A DNA stretch of 64,000 nt from Methylophilaceae bacterium (GTDB lineage: Bacteria; Pseudomonadota; Gammaproteobacteria; Burkholderiales; Methylophilaceae). Below are positions 54,190 to 63,504 of this stretch, piece after piece (position 1 is the first letter of the stretch; each line of letters begins with the position of its first letter). The notes below the pieces were generated by a model that saw nothing but the letters and a program-made list of their open reading frames with translations, did not search any database and was not told the origin of the DNA. The position numbers and the translations under genes were made by a program. Where the stretch lies: assembly GCA_028823485.1 (NCBI GenBank), contig JAPKBG010000007.1, positions 1-64,000 of the forward strand. Reading direction: 5' to 3'.

Positions 54190-55345
54190 AGGCAAGCTAA
54201 TTATTGCAGCCATTACTAGCAGGCCTTATGTAAAGGCGGCAGTTGATGCTGGGTTTGAGGTGGTTGCGATTGATGCTTTTGCAGATAAGGATGTGCAGAA
54301 GTTAGCAACACATTGCTATCAGATCGGTTTGTGTGATGGTCAATTAGATAGCAAGCAGTTGCTTAGCGTCCTTTACGACTTAGATTTAAAGCATGATTCG
54401 AAACAAGGATTGAAACAGTTTGTTGGGTTTTGCTATGGAGCTGGTTTTGAAAAAGTACCAAACAGCCTATTAGATATTAATGAGCGGGTAACAGTATTAG
54501 GAAACTCAGTTGATGTTATTCATACATGTAAAACACCAACTATTTTTTTTGGGTTATGTGATCAATTGCAAGTGCCTTTCCCTACTGTTGTGTATCAACG
54601 ACCACAAGATTCTCACGATTGGCTGCGGAAAGAAGTTGGCGCCAGTGGTGGCGAACATATCAGGCAAATGTCTGATACGCAAGGTGAGAAGGTGGCCAAC
54701 GTCTATTATCAGCGGTTTCAATTAGGTATGGCTATATCTTGTTTATTTGTTGCAACTGAAAGTGGTGTAGATGTGGTTGGCTTTAATGAATTGTGGGTAG
54801 ATGTTAATGATGATGCACCATTTCGATATGGTGGAGCTGTTAGCCATGTTGAGCTAAGTGAACAGGTAAAGGAGCGGTTTACTAACTATGTTGCTAAACT
54901 ATCGCAATCAATGGGTTTGGTTGGTGTTAATAGTTGTGATGCGATTTGTGATGGCGATGAAGTTTATCTATTAGAAGTGAACCCTCGGTTAAGCGCGACG
55001 ATGGATTTGTACTTAGGTGATCATCCAGGCGATTGTTATTCTGATGGCCTATTAATGGAAAAACATATTGCAGCTAGTCAATACAAACGCTACGAAAATG
55101 GTATAAAGTTGAAAGATATCACTCAAACAAGCAGAGCGCACCAAGTGCTGTATGCGGAGCATGCGATGGAAGTTAAAGACGGCATCATCTGGCCAGAATG
55201 GGTGTGTGATGTTCCCGTATCGGGAAGTGGTTTTAGTGTAGGCATGCCTGTTTGTACAGTCATTGCAGAGGCTGAAACAGCCTCACTGGCTAAAATAATA
55301 GTAAATGAAAGAACGTTAGTCCTTAAAAGTAAACTTTTAAACTAA
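54173..55345 (+). CDS. ATP-grasp domain protein of the H4MPT cluster (OrfY-like)
   Basis: ATP-grasp motif LLEVNPRLSATMDLYL; GTG start overlapping mtdB; position between mtdB and mch. Confidence 0.75.
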   Translation: MSTVSKGKLIIAAITSRPYVKAAVDAGFEVVAIDAFADKDVQKLATHCYQIGLCDGQLDSKQLLSVLYDLDLKHDSKQGLKQFVGFCYGAGFEKVPNSLLDINERVTVLGNSVDVIHTCKTPTIFFGLCDQLQVPFPTVVYQRPQDSHDWLRKEVGASGGEHIRQMSDTQGEKVANVYYQRFQLGMAISCLFVATESGVDVVGFNELWVDVNDDAPFRYGGAVSHVELSEQVKERFTNYVAKLSQSMGLVGVNSCDAICDGDEVYLLEVNPRLSATMDLYLGDHPGDCYSDGLLMEKHIAASQYKRYENGIKLKDITQTSRAHQVLYAEHAMEVKDGIIWPEWVCDVPVSGSGFSVGMPVCTVIAEAETASLAKIIVNERTLVLKSKLLN

Positions 55346-55365
55346 ATTGGATAGGTACAGCAATA

Positions 55366-56331
55366 ATGAAAACCACAGGCGCCTCAAATGTCAGTATTAA
55401 TAAGCGTACCAATGAATTGGTCAAAAGCCTGCTAACGAACGCCAGTGCGTTGAATTTACAGGTGAGTGAACACGACTCAGGTGCGATGATTGTTGATGCG
55501 GGTATAAAAGCCCTAGGTGGCTTAGAAGCTGGGCGCCAAATTGCTGAAATTTGTATGGGCGGCTTAGGCTCGGTTGCTTTGCAAAATGATAGCACTTTTA
55601 AAAACTGGCCGTTAAGTGTAAAAGTACATGCAAAAAGTCCAATTATCTCTTGCTTAGGTAGTCAGTATGCTGGGTGGGCGTTATCGCATGAGAAGTTTTT
55701 CTCGCTTGGTAGCGGGCCTGCACGTGCGATTGCACAACGTGAAAATATTTTTAAAGAATTGGCCTATAAGGATCAGAGCTCGCATACTTCGTTGGTGTTA
55801 GAGACCGATCAAATTCCGCCAAATGAGGTGATTGAAAAGGTATCTAACGATACGGGGATTAGAACCTCTAACTTAACATTTATTCTAACGCCAACCAGAA
55901 GTTTGGCGGGTACCGTGCAAATTACAGCCCGCGTGTTAGAAGTCGCATTGCATAAACTGCACGCCGTACATTTTCCACTAGAACAGTTTATTGATGGTTA
56001 CGGTGTTGCACCAATTCCTGCACCATCACCAGACTTTTTAACTGGCATGGGCAGAACCAATGATGCAATCTTATTTGGTGGCTTTGTTCATCTTTATGTG
56101 AATTGTGAAGATGATGCAGCAGAGAATTTAGCTAAAGCCATGCCGAGTAGCTCTTCAAAAGATTACGGTCGCCCATTCGCTGAGATTTTCAAAGCGGTCA
56201 ACATGGATTTTTATCAAATCGACCCATTACTATTTTCACCTGCCAAAGTCACCGTGACGAATATGAAAACAGGTAAAAGCTTCTTTGCAGGCGCGTTTGA
56301 TGAGGCGCTGTTAGAAAAGTCATTTAACTAA
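55366..56331 (+). CDS. mch: Methenyltetrahydromethanopterin cyclohydrolase
   Basis: GGLEAGRQIAEICMGGLGSV; GSGPARAIAQRE; GRTNDAILFGG motifs. Confidence 0.95.
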   Translation: MKTTGASNVSINKRTNELVKSLLTNASALNLQVSEHDSGAMIVDAGIKALGGLEAGRQIAEICMGGLGSVALQNDSTFKNWPLSVKVHAKSPIISCLGSQYAGWALSHEKFFSLGSGPARAIAQRENIFKELAYKDQSSHTSLVLETDQIPPNEVIEKVSNDTGIRTSNLTFILTPTRSLAGTVQITARVLEVALHKLHAVHFPLEQFIDGYGVAPIPAPSPDFLTGMGRTNDAILFGGFVHLYVNCEDDAAENLAKAMPSSSSKDYGRPFAEIFKAVNMDFYQIDPLLFSPAKVTVTNMKTGKSFFAGAFDEALLEKSFN

Positions 56332-56373
56332 ATATATTTTTAAAGTCATTATTAAAAAGAAATTAATCATAGC

Positions 56374-57270
56374 GTGAGAGTGCCTGTTATCACCGATGAG
56401 GCGGCGCAAGCTGGTGGCTGGCATGGCATGGCTTTGCAGCAGGCATTTGCCGCACGCGGTTATGAAGCTATCTTTGTTGAGTTGCAAGATTGTGTGATTG
56501 ATTTATCGAATACACAGCCGCGGATTAGTCTTCCAGGCTTTGCTACTTTACCAAAAATAGCCTTTATTCGTGGGGTTGCGGCAGGCACGTTGCAACAAGT
56601 CATTACCCGTTTAAATATACTGCATATGCTCCGACTGTTGGGGACTAAAGTTTATAACGATGCCAAAGCCATCGAAAGAACCGTTGATAAGGGCATGACT
56701 AGTTTTTTGTTAAAGCAACATAGCGTTGCAACACCGGCTACATGGGTGTGCGAATCACGGCATAAGGCCCATCAACTCATCACAGAGCAAGTGATACAAG
56801 GTAAAACATTGGTGATTAAGCCCTTGTTTGGCTCGCAAGGCCAAGGTGTGCGTTTGCTCGACTTAGACAGTAAGTTCCCCGTACCAAAAGACGCATTTGT
56901 TGATGGTGTGTATTATTGTCAGACGTATATTGACTCAGGTGATACCCATCATGATTTTAGAGTTTTTATTGTTAATAATCAGTCTATTGCCACGATGCGG
57001 CGTAGTGGATCTGGCTGGCTCAACAATGTGGCGCAAGGTGCGAATTGTGTCGGCGAGCAAGATAAGCAGGTTGAGGCCTTGGCAGTGCAAGCAGCCAAAG
57101 CACTAGACATCGATTACTGTGGTGTCGATATCATGCGCGATAAAGACGGTGGGTTATGGGTGATTGAGGTCAATAGCATTCCTGCTTGGCGTGGTTTGCA
57201 AAGTGTGACCCATGTTAATATTGCACAAACGTTAGTGGATGATTTAATCAGTAAAACCAACAGTGAATGA
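56374..57270 (+). CDS. RimK-like ATP-grasp ligase of the H4MPT cluster (Orf5-like)
   Basis: TLVIKPLFGSQGQGVRLLD; DYCGVDIMRDKDGGLWVIEVNSIPAWRGLQ. Confidence 0.82.
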   Translation: MRVPVITDEAAQAGGWHGMALQQAFAARGYEAIFVELQDCVIDLSNTQPRISLPGFATLPKIAFIRGVAAGTLQQVITRLNILHMLRLLGTKVYNDAKAIERTVDKGMTSFLLKQHSVATPATWVCESRHKAHQLITEQVIQGKTLVIKPLFGSQGQGVRLLDLDSKFPVPKDAFVDGVYYCQTYIDSGDTHHDFRVFIVNNQSIATMRRSGSGWLNNVAQGANCVGEQDKQVEALAVQAAKALDIDYCGVDIMRDKDGGLWVIEVNSIPAWRGLQSVTHVNIAQTLVDDLISKTNSE

Positions 57271-58114
57271 TAATGCATTAATACTATCGCAACAGCTAGG
57301 GCAAGCTTATAAAATTGCTTGTTTAGCAGAGATCGAAGCAGTAAAGCCTGGTAATGTCCATATCTTTGCTGATGGGCACGGGATGCAAGTGCAGGACTTT
57401 ATCCACAGTGCAGAAGTGTCTTCGCCTTTTATCTCACAAGCTGAATTAGCATTGGGGGAGCGCATTTTTCGCAGTGTTGAAGCGACATGGGGTGCCGTTG
57501 GTTGCAATACTAATCTTGGTATTATTTTATTATGTGCACCCATCATTCAGGCGGCATTATTGCCTGCGACAACAAGTTTACGTGACCAGTTAGAACAAGT
57601 GCTCGCGAACACGACGCAAGCGGATGCGGAATACTTATTCAAAGCCATTCGAACGGCAAATCCAGCTGGGTTGGGCCGTGCTGAATCTCATGATGTTCAT
57701 AAATCTGCAACGTGTACATTGCTGGAAGCCATGCAAGCTTCTGCCGATAGAGACTTTATTAGTCAACAATATGCTAATGGATTTCTACAAGTCTTTGATG
57801 AAGGCGTGTCACACTATGAAGCGGCATTGTTACGTTGGGAACGTCCTGCTTGGGCGACGACAGCCTTGTATTTGTATTGGCTCAGCCAGCATCCTGATAG
57901 TCATATTGTTCGAAAGTACGATACGAGTATCGCAATGACCGTTCAAGGTGAGGCCAATGTCCACCATCAGGCGCTTGAAGCATTAGATAACCCTAAACAT
58001 TATTTGTCACAACTATTAGTATTTGATCAGTCGTTAAAATCTCGCGGCATTAATCCAGGGACTAGTGCAGACTTAACGGTAGCGACACTCTTGGTGCATA
58101 ATTGTTGTAATTAG
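57263..58114 (+). CDS. Triphosphoribosyl-dephospho-CoA synthase-like (CitG family; Orf7-like)
   Basis: IEAVKPGNVHIFADGHGMQVQDFIHSAEVSSPFI; WGAVGCNTNLGIILLCAPI CitG motifs. Confidence 0.85.
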   Translation: MNDNALILSQQLGQAYKIACLAEIEAVKPGNVHIFADGHGMQVQDFIHSAEVSSPFISQAELALGERIFRSVEATWGAVGCNTNLGIILLCAPIIQAALLPATTSLRDQLEQVLANTTQADAEYLFKAIRTANPAGLGRAESHDVHKSATCTLLEAMQASADRDFISQQYANGFLQVFDEGVSHYEAALLRWERPAWATTALYLYWLSQHPDSHIVRKYDTSIAMTVQGEANVHHQALEALDNPKHYLSQLLVFDQSLKSRGINPGTSADLTVATLLVHNCCN

Positions 58115-58282
58115 TCCTTATCCACAACACACTTTGCCAGTGGTTGATTAAAAGGTGGCGATATGGTGAAAAGGGGCGGTGAAGTTTCCAGTCATCCCAG
58201 TCAATTTGCGATATAATGCTGGAGTTTGATTTTCAGTACAGATTTTAGAAAACGTAAAACACCTAATTTTTTGGAGAATACA

Positions 58283-59233
58283 ATGGCAAATTTATTAGAT
58301 CAACTAAAGCTAATGACAACAATCGTTGCAGATACAGGCGATGTTGAAGCAATTAAATCAGTTAAACCTGTTGATGCAACAACTAACCCATCATTAGTAT
58401 TAAAGGCAAGTTTGTTGCCACAGTACACACCACTAATTGAAACTGCTATTGCTTACGCAAAAGAGCAAGGTGGTTCTAAAGAAGCCCAAATTGACAATGC
58501 TGCTGATAAATTAGCGGTGTTGATTGGTACAGAAATTACGAAAGAAGTGCCTGGTCGTATTTCTACCGAAGTGGATGCACGCCTATCATTTGATTTACAC
58601 GCAATGGTGGCTAAAGGTCGTAAATTAATCAAACTTTATGAAGAATCAGGCGTAAGCAAAGCCCGTGTGCTGATTAAATTAGCATCAACATGGGAAGGCA
58701 TTAAAGCGGGTGAAATTCTTGAAAAAGAAGGTGTCCAATGTAACCTAACATTGTTATTCGGTTTCGGCCAAGCGCGTGCATGTGCTGAAGCTGGCGTATT
58801 CTTGATTTCTCCATTCGTTGGCCGTATATTAGATTGGTACAAAGCGAAAACGGGTGAAGAGTACACACAAGAAACTGACCCAGGTGTGGTTTCAGTACGT
58901 GCTATTTATGAGTATTACAAAGAGCATGGCTATAAAACAGTGGTCATGGGTGCTTCGTTCCGTAATACTGGCGAGTTAATTGCTCTAGCTGGTTGTGATC
59001 GTCTGACTGTTTCACCAGGTCTATTGCAAGAGCTAGCAGCTACTGAAGGTACGCTAATACAAGTGCTAAAAGATGGCGGCGCTACTAAAAAAGCAGCAGT
59101 AAAATTGACAGAAGCTGAATTCCGCTTTGCATTGAACCAGGACCCAATGGCAACTGAGAAGCTTGCTGAAGGTATCCGTGGTTTCGTAGCTGATCAAAAC
59201 AAACTAGAAGCTGCGCTAAGCGAGAAGCTTTAA
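58283..59233 (+). CDS. tal: Transaldolase
   Basis: [31 protein letters not shown] 58283 with ggag RBS. Confidence 0.96.
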   Translation: MANLLDQLKLMTTIVADTGDVEAIKSVKPVDATTNPSLVLKASLLPQYTPLIETAIAYAKEQGGSKEAQIDNAADKLAVLIGTEITKEVPGRISTEVDARLSFDLHAMVAKGRKLIKLYEESGVSKARVLIKLASTWEGIKAGEILEKEGVQCNLTLLFGFGQARACAEAGVFLISPFVGRILDWYKAKTGEEYTQETDPGVVSVRAIYEYYKEHGYKTVVMGASFRNTGELIALAGCDRLTVSPGLLQELAATEGTLIQVLKDGGATKKAAVKLTEAEFRFALNQDPMATEKLAEGIRGFVADQNKLEAALSEKL

Positions 59234-59307
59234 GTTTAATGTTGATTTGGTCTAATAGAAGAATTGTAACAAACTTGTAACATTCCTGACATTTAGCCGC
59301 TTTAACA

Positions 59308-59336
59308 TTGACATAAATCTACTGGACACTTATTAT
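59308..59336 (+). promoter_or_regulatory. Near-consensus sigma70 promoter upstream of hps
   Basis: TTGACA - 17 nt - TATTAT. Confidence 0.65.
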
Positions 59337-59353
59337 GAGTGTCCAGTTTTTTG
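59321..59353 (+). terminator. Terminator-like perfect hairpin after tal; also a dyad around the hps -10 box
   Basis: actggacact-tattatg-agtgtccagt followed by TTTTTTG. Confidence 0.7.
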
Positions 59354-59368
59354 TAGTAACAAAAAATA

Positions 59369-59392
59369 GCAATTAAGTGTTAACTTAATTGC
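59369..59392 (+). promoter_or_regulatory. Perfect inverted repeat in the hps 5' leader
   Basis: GCAATTAAGT-GTTA-ACTTAATTGC, 10-bp arms, 32 nt before the hps ATG. Confidence 0.55.
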
Positions 59393-59424
59393 AATAATTA
59401 ACCTTTCAATCGGAGATTAACACC

Positions 59425-60057
59425 ATGGCTTTAACCCAAATGGCTTTAGATTCATTAGATTTTGACGCAACAGTTGCACTAGCAACTACAGTTGCTCCTC
59501 ACGTTGACATTTTAGAAATCGGTACTCCATGCATCAAGCATAACGGTATCAAATTACTAGAAACACTACGTGCTAAATTCCCAAACAACCAAATCTTAGT
59601 TGATTTGAAAACAATGGATGCTGGCTTCTACGAAGCTGAACCATTCTACAAAGCTGGTGCAGATATCTGTACAGTTCTTGGTTGTGCTGATATGGGCACT
59701 ATCAAAGGTATGATTGATGTTGCAAACAAATACGGTAAAAAAGCACAAGTTGACTTGATCAATGTTGCTGATAAAGTTGCTTTGACTAAAGAACTAGTTG
59801 CAGCTGGTGCACACATCATCGGTGTTCATACTGGTTTAGATCAGCAAGCTGCTGGCCAAACACCATTTACTGATTTAGCTGCTATTGCTGCTATGAAAAC
59901 AGGCGTCGAAATTTCAGTTGCTGGTGGTGTTAAAGCCAACACAGCTGCTCAAGTTCGTGATGCTGGTGCAACGATTATTGTTGCAGGTGCTGCTATTTAC
60001 GGTGCTGCTGATCCTGCTGCTTCTGCTACAGAAATCACAAAAATTGCTCACGGATAA
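59425..60057 (+). CDS. hps: 3-hexulose-6-phosphate synthase (RuMP cycle)
   Basis: DILEIGTPCIKHNGIKLLETLRAKFPNNQILVDLKTMDAG; OMP decarboxylase-like fold. Confidence 0.96.
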   Translation: MALTQMALDSLDFDATVALATTVAPHVDILEIGTPCIKHNGIKLLETLRAKFPNNQILVDLKTMDAGFYEAEPFYKAGADICTVLGCADMGTIKGMIDVANKYGKKAQVDLINVADKVALTKELVAAGAHIIGVHTGLDQQAAGQTPFTDLAAIAAMKTGVEISVAGGVKANTAAQVRDAGATIIVAGAAIYGAADPAASATEITKIAHG

Positions 60058-60096
60058 CTTCCACTATCAATAATTTATTATTGATATAAGCATATA

Positions 60097-60130
60097 AAAT
60101 CCCGACTCAGCAATGTGTCGGGATTTTTTG
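60097..60130 (+). terminator. Rho-independent terminator after hps
   Basis: aaatcccgac-tcagcaat-gtgtcgggattttttg. Confidence 0.9.
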
Positions 60131-60179
60131 TATCAGGCTATGGCTTAACAGTTAATCAATTAGATTTAAAGGATAAAAA

Positions 60180-60716
60180 ATGGATCATCAACAAAATATT
60201 TTAGATAATTTAACGCGCATCTTAGATGTCACTGATAAAAGCAAAGCTGCTGAATTAGTTAAGATGGTAAAAGGTGCTGGCGCAACTTTCATCGGTGGCG
60301 CTGGTCGTTCATTATTAGTATCACGCTTCTTTGCTATGCGTTTAGTACACTCTGGCCATAAAGTATTCATGGTAGGCGAAGTGGTTACACCAGCGATTAA
60401 AGAGGGCGATTTACTTATCTTGGTTTCAGGTTCTGGCGGTACAGCAACATTATTACCATTCGTGAAAAAAGCAAAAGAAGTTGGTGCTAAATTAGCAGTG
60501 ATTTCAATGAAAAAATCTTCAGCAATGGCAGACGTTGCTGATTTAGTTGTGCAAGTTGGTCAAGATGACAGCTTTGCACCTGTTAAGGGTATGCCAATGG
60601 GTTCGCAGTTTGAGTTATCTACTTTGGTGTTCTTGGAAGGCGCTATTTCTGAGTTAATCTTTGCTGAAGACTTAACTGAGCATGGTATGCGCACATTGCA
60701 TGCTAACTTAGAATAG
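60180..60716 (+). CDS. phi: 6-phospho-3-hexuloisomerase
   Basis: SIS domain: GAGRSLLVSRFFAMRLVHSGHKVFMVGEVVTPAIKEGDLLILVSGSGGTATL. Confidence 0.95.
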   Translation: MDHQQNILDNLTRILDVTDKSKAAELVKMVKGAGATFIGGAGRSLLVSRFFAMRLVHSGHKVFMVGEVVTPAIKEGDLLILVSGSGGTATLLPFVKKAKEVGAKLAVISMKKSSAMADVADLVVQVGQDDSFAPVKGMPMGSQFELSTLVFLEGAISELIFAEDLTEHGMRTLHANLE

Positions 60717-60730
60717 GTTTCTAAGTTGTT

Positions 60731-60761
60731 TAAAAAGCCTGAGTTTTACTCAGGCTTTTTA
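60731..60761. terminator. Bidirectional terminator between phi and the HisA-like gene
   Basis: aaaaagcctgagt-ttt-actcaggcttttt. Confidence 0.92.
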
Positions 60762-61472
60762 TGCACAGAGGTTCGCTAAGTCTATGCTTGTTAACTGTTT
60801 ATTGTGGAGTGCAGAGGCAATTAAAGCGCCCTTTACCGCTTGCTGCCTAAGCTGTAGCAAGTCATTGATGTCACGAATGCCGCCCGCTGCGTAAACACCT
60901 CGTTTACCCGCTTTCGATAAGATACTTTGAAGGATTTGTATATTAACACCAGTATTGGCACCAACTTGCGATAAGGTCATGGCAATGATTTGTGCAGGCC
61001 AGAGTTGTGGATCTTGTAGTAAAGCTTCTGGCCCTAAGTAACTTTGTGGTGAAAAATCTAATGATAGCGTAAAAGGACGTATCAACTTTGATGTCAGTGA
61101 TTGATATTGTGCAATAGTGGAGAACGATTCGCTGCCTAATACAATCTGGATGTAATCTGAGGGCCATTTTTCTGCTCTTGAGGCACTGTTAATTCCTGCA
61201 TCTAACCATATGGTTAGATCGGGAAATAGCTGATGAATCGTTTCCAGTGTTTGGTGGTGGCATTCTCCTGTGTTCTCTAAGCTTTGGATAGCATTTAAAT
61301 CTGCGATATACAGCGTTTTAAATGGGTGTAGGCGCTGAAAAGCCTTTACAATATCAACTGGCTGGCTGGAGTTGGTCAAAGCAGATTGAATGGGGTGGTA
61401 TTCTGAACGAATGCCTTTTTTAGCGTGAACAACAACGCCATTCAACAAATCGATCACTGGAATAATATGCAA
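60759..61472 (-). CDS. HisA/HisF-like TIM-barrel protein of the H4MPT/methanofuran gene set
   Basis: MHIIPVIDLLNGVVVHAKKG; TLYIADLNAI; GVYAAGGIRDINDLLQL; TTG start. Confidence 0.8.
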   Translation of the reverse strand: MHIIPVIDLLNGVVVHAKKGIRSEYHPIQSALTNSSQPVDIVKAFQRLHPFKTLYIADLNAIQSLENTGECHHQTLETIHQLFPDLTIWLDAGINSASRAEKWPSDYIQIVLGSESFSTIAQYQSLTSKLIRPFTLSLDFSPQSYLGPEALLQDPQLWPAQIIAMTLSQVGANTGVNIQILQSILSKAGKRGVYAAGGIRDINDLLQLRQQAVKGALIASALHNKQLTSIDLANLCA

Positions 61473-62483
61473 AATAAACCTATAAAAACAATATTTGTCT
61501 GTGAGTTTATCACCAGTGGTGGCTTAAATGATAGTGACTTGCCATCAGGCTTATTAGCACAAGGCTTGGGCATGCGTGATGCGCTGTTGCATGACTTATC
61601 TGACCTGCCTTATGAGGTTATTACCACAGTCGACGTACGGGTGACATTGCCGACTGACTGCCATACCTGCCACCTGGTTGATGCGGATGATGATGTATGG
61701 GGTGTTTGGGAAGAAATTGTGGGTTCAGTCGATGCTGTTTGGTTGGTTGCGCCAGAAACAGGCGGTGATTTATCTAAGTTGACAGCCTTGGCGCTAGCGT
61801 ATAACAAATGCATATTAGGTTGTGGTTTAACCGCGGTCAACACCTGTAGCAGTAAATTAGCAACTTATGCACTATTGCAACAAGCCGATGTTAATACAAT
61901 GGCGACCTACCAATATGACCTATGGCCTAGAACAGAAGGTGTGGCATGGTTAGCGAAACCAGATGATGGTGCAGGGTGCGAGGAGACGGTTGTTTTTGAT
62001 TCTGCATTGTTATTAGAACAGTGGTTGCTGAAGAAAAACCATACAAAGACACATGTTATTCAACCATACCTGCAAGGCGCTGCTGGTAGTATTGCATGTG
62101 TGATGAATAAAGGTGCATCCTATTTATTAAGTTGCAATAAACAGTTGATTAAAAAAGAAAATAATGAATTGTCGTATAAAGGCTGCCTAGTGAATGGCAT
62201 GCAACAGTATTGGATTGAGTTTGCAGCATTAGCCAATCAAGTCGCACAACTGCTACCTGATTTAAGGGGCTATGTTGGCATTGATGTGATTGTCGGTGAT
62301 GGAGGTGGAGGAGAAGTTGTTGTCGTTGAGATTAACCCACGAGTAACGACTAGCTATATGGCGTTGAAAGAAGCGACAGGTTACAACCCTGCAGAATTGT
62401 TGATGAAAACACTGACTCAACAAGGCTATGAATGGCCAACCATACAACATCATGAAGTGATGGTCGAATTTGCACATGCATAG
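61467..62483 (+). CDS. ATP-grasp domain protein of the H4MPT/methanofuran gene set
   Basis: AKPDDGAGCEETVVF; GYVGIDVIVGDGGGGEVVVVEINPRVTTSYMAL; ATG 61467. Confidence 0.82.
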   Translation: MQNKPIKTIFVCEFITSGGLNDSDLPSGLLAQGLGMRDALLHDLSDLPYEVITTVDVRVTLPTDCHTCHLVDADDDVWGVWEEIVGSVDAVWLVAPETGGDLSKLTALALAYNKCILGCGLTAVNTCSSKLATYALLQQADVNTMATYQYDLWPRTEGVAWLAKPDDGAGCEETVVFDSALLLEQWLLKKNHTKTHVIQPYLQGAAGSIACVMNKGASYLLSCNKQLIKKENNELSYKGCLVNGMQQYWIEFAALANQVAQLLPDLRGYVGIDVIVGDGGGGEVVVVEINPRVTTSYMALKEATGYNPAELLMKTLTQQGYEWPTIQHHEVMVEFAHA

Positions 62484-63504
62484 CATGGGTTGGGATATTG
62501 GTGGCGCGCATGTAAAAGCTGTGCTGTTAGATGAGACGGGCAATGTATTGCAGTCTCAGCAAATCGCTTGTCCGTTATGGCTGGGTTTAGATCGATTAGA
62601 AACGGCCTTGATGGCAATGTTGAAGACCTTTAATGTCACACCAAATCAAGTGACACATGCTGTGACTATGACGGGCGAGTTGGTTGATTTATTTGAAAAT
62701 AGGCATCAAGGCGTTTTGGAGATTTCAACCCTTATCAACCAACTGCTTAAGCGAAGTGTGCTGTTTTATTATATGAGTCAAGAGAGTGAGCAGCCATTTG
62801 TTTCAATCGAGGGTGTGGAAAGTCATGCCAAGCTGATTGCTTCTGCCAATTGGCATGCAAGTGCGCGTTTAATTGCGCAACAACTACCATCTGCATTGTT
62901 AGTTGATATTGGGAGCACGACGACTGATATTATTGTGATTGATGGTGGTAAAGTGGTGGGTGGGGAGTTGACAGATGCGGAACGCATGCAGCAAGATACC
63001 TTGGTATACACTGGAGTAGTGCGTACGCCAGTGATGGCCGTTGCGCAAAAGCTAAGTTTAGGTAGTATAGAAACCAATGTAGCTGCCGAATATTTTGCAA
63101 CCATGGCGGATGTTTATCGTTTAACGCAAGAGCTCCCTGAGGCCGTTGATATGGCGGAAACCGCAGATGGTGAAGCTAAGACAATATTCGCCTGTGCAAG
63201 GCGCTTAGCACGTATGGTGGGATATGATGTGGAGAGTAAGCAGCTTGAAAGCTGGCAACAGTTGGCACAAGCTTGTAAGCAGAAACAATCTGATCAAATT
63301 CAATTAGCCATGGCAAAACATTTAAAAGTAGGCATGACGATAGTGAGTGCAGGCGCAGGTGGTTTTTTGGTGGAAGCGATTGCACAAATACTACAATACC
63401 CAATCATGTCCGTAGCCTCGGCAATGCAATGCCAAGAGGAGTTAGATGTTTGTTTTCCTGCGTATGCAGTCGCCAGGCTCGCTTGTGCTAGGAGCGCTAT
63501 TTGA
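62470..63504 (+). CDS. Hydantoinase/oxoprolinase-fold H4MPT-linked C1 transfer protein (MfnF-like)
   Basis: MGWDIGGAHVKAVLLDETG; LLVDIGSTTTDIIVIDGGKV. Confidence 0.82.
   Translation: MHMHSMGWDIGGAHVKAVLLDETGNVLQSQQIACPLWLGLDRLETALMAMLKTFNVTPNQVTHAVTMTGELVDLFENRHQGVLEISTLINQLLKRSVLFYYMSQESEQPFVSIEGVESHAKLIASANWHASARLIAQQLPSALLVDIGSTTTDIIVIDGGKVVGGELTDAERMQQDTLVYTGVVRTPVMAVAQKLSLGSIETNVAAEYFATMADVYRLTQELPEAVDMAETADGEAKTIFACARRLARMVGYDVESKQLESWQQLAQACKQKQSDQIQLAMAKHLKVGMTIVSAGAGGFLVEAIAQILQYPIMSVASAMQCQEELDVCFPAYAVARLACARSAI

Noticed and set aside
54540-54550. T8 run in the ATP-grasp gene (and similar T8 runs in der and mfnB) as slippage sites
   Set aside because: Frames continue normally into conserved sequence and no designed stop or overlapping product is evident, unlike dnaX A10.
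57399-58126. Two perfect DnaA-box matches (TTATCCACA at 57399 and 58118)
   Set aside because: Only two, 719 bp apart, one inside a coding gene; no clustered boxes, AT-rich DUE or dnaA/dnaN neighbourhood, so not an origin.
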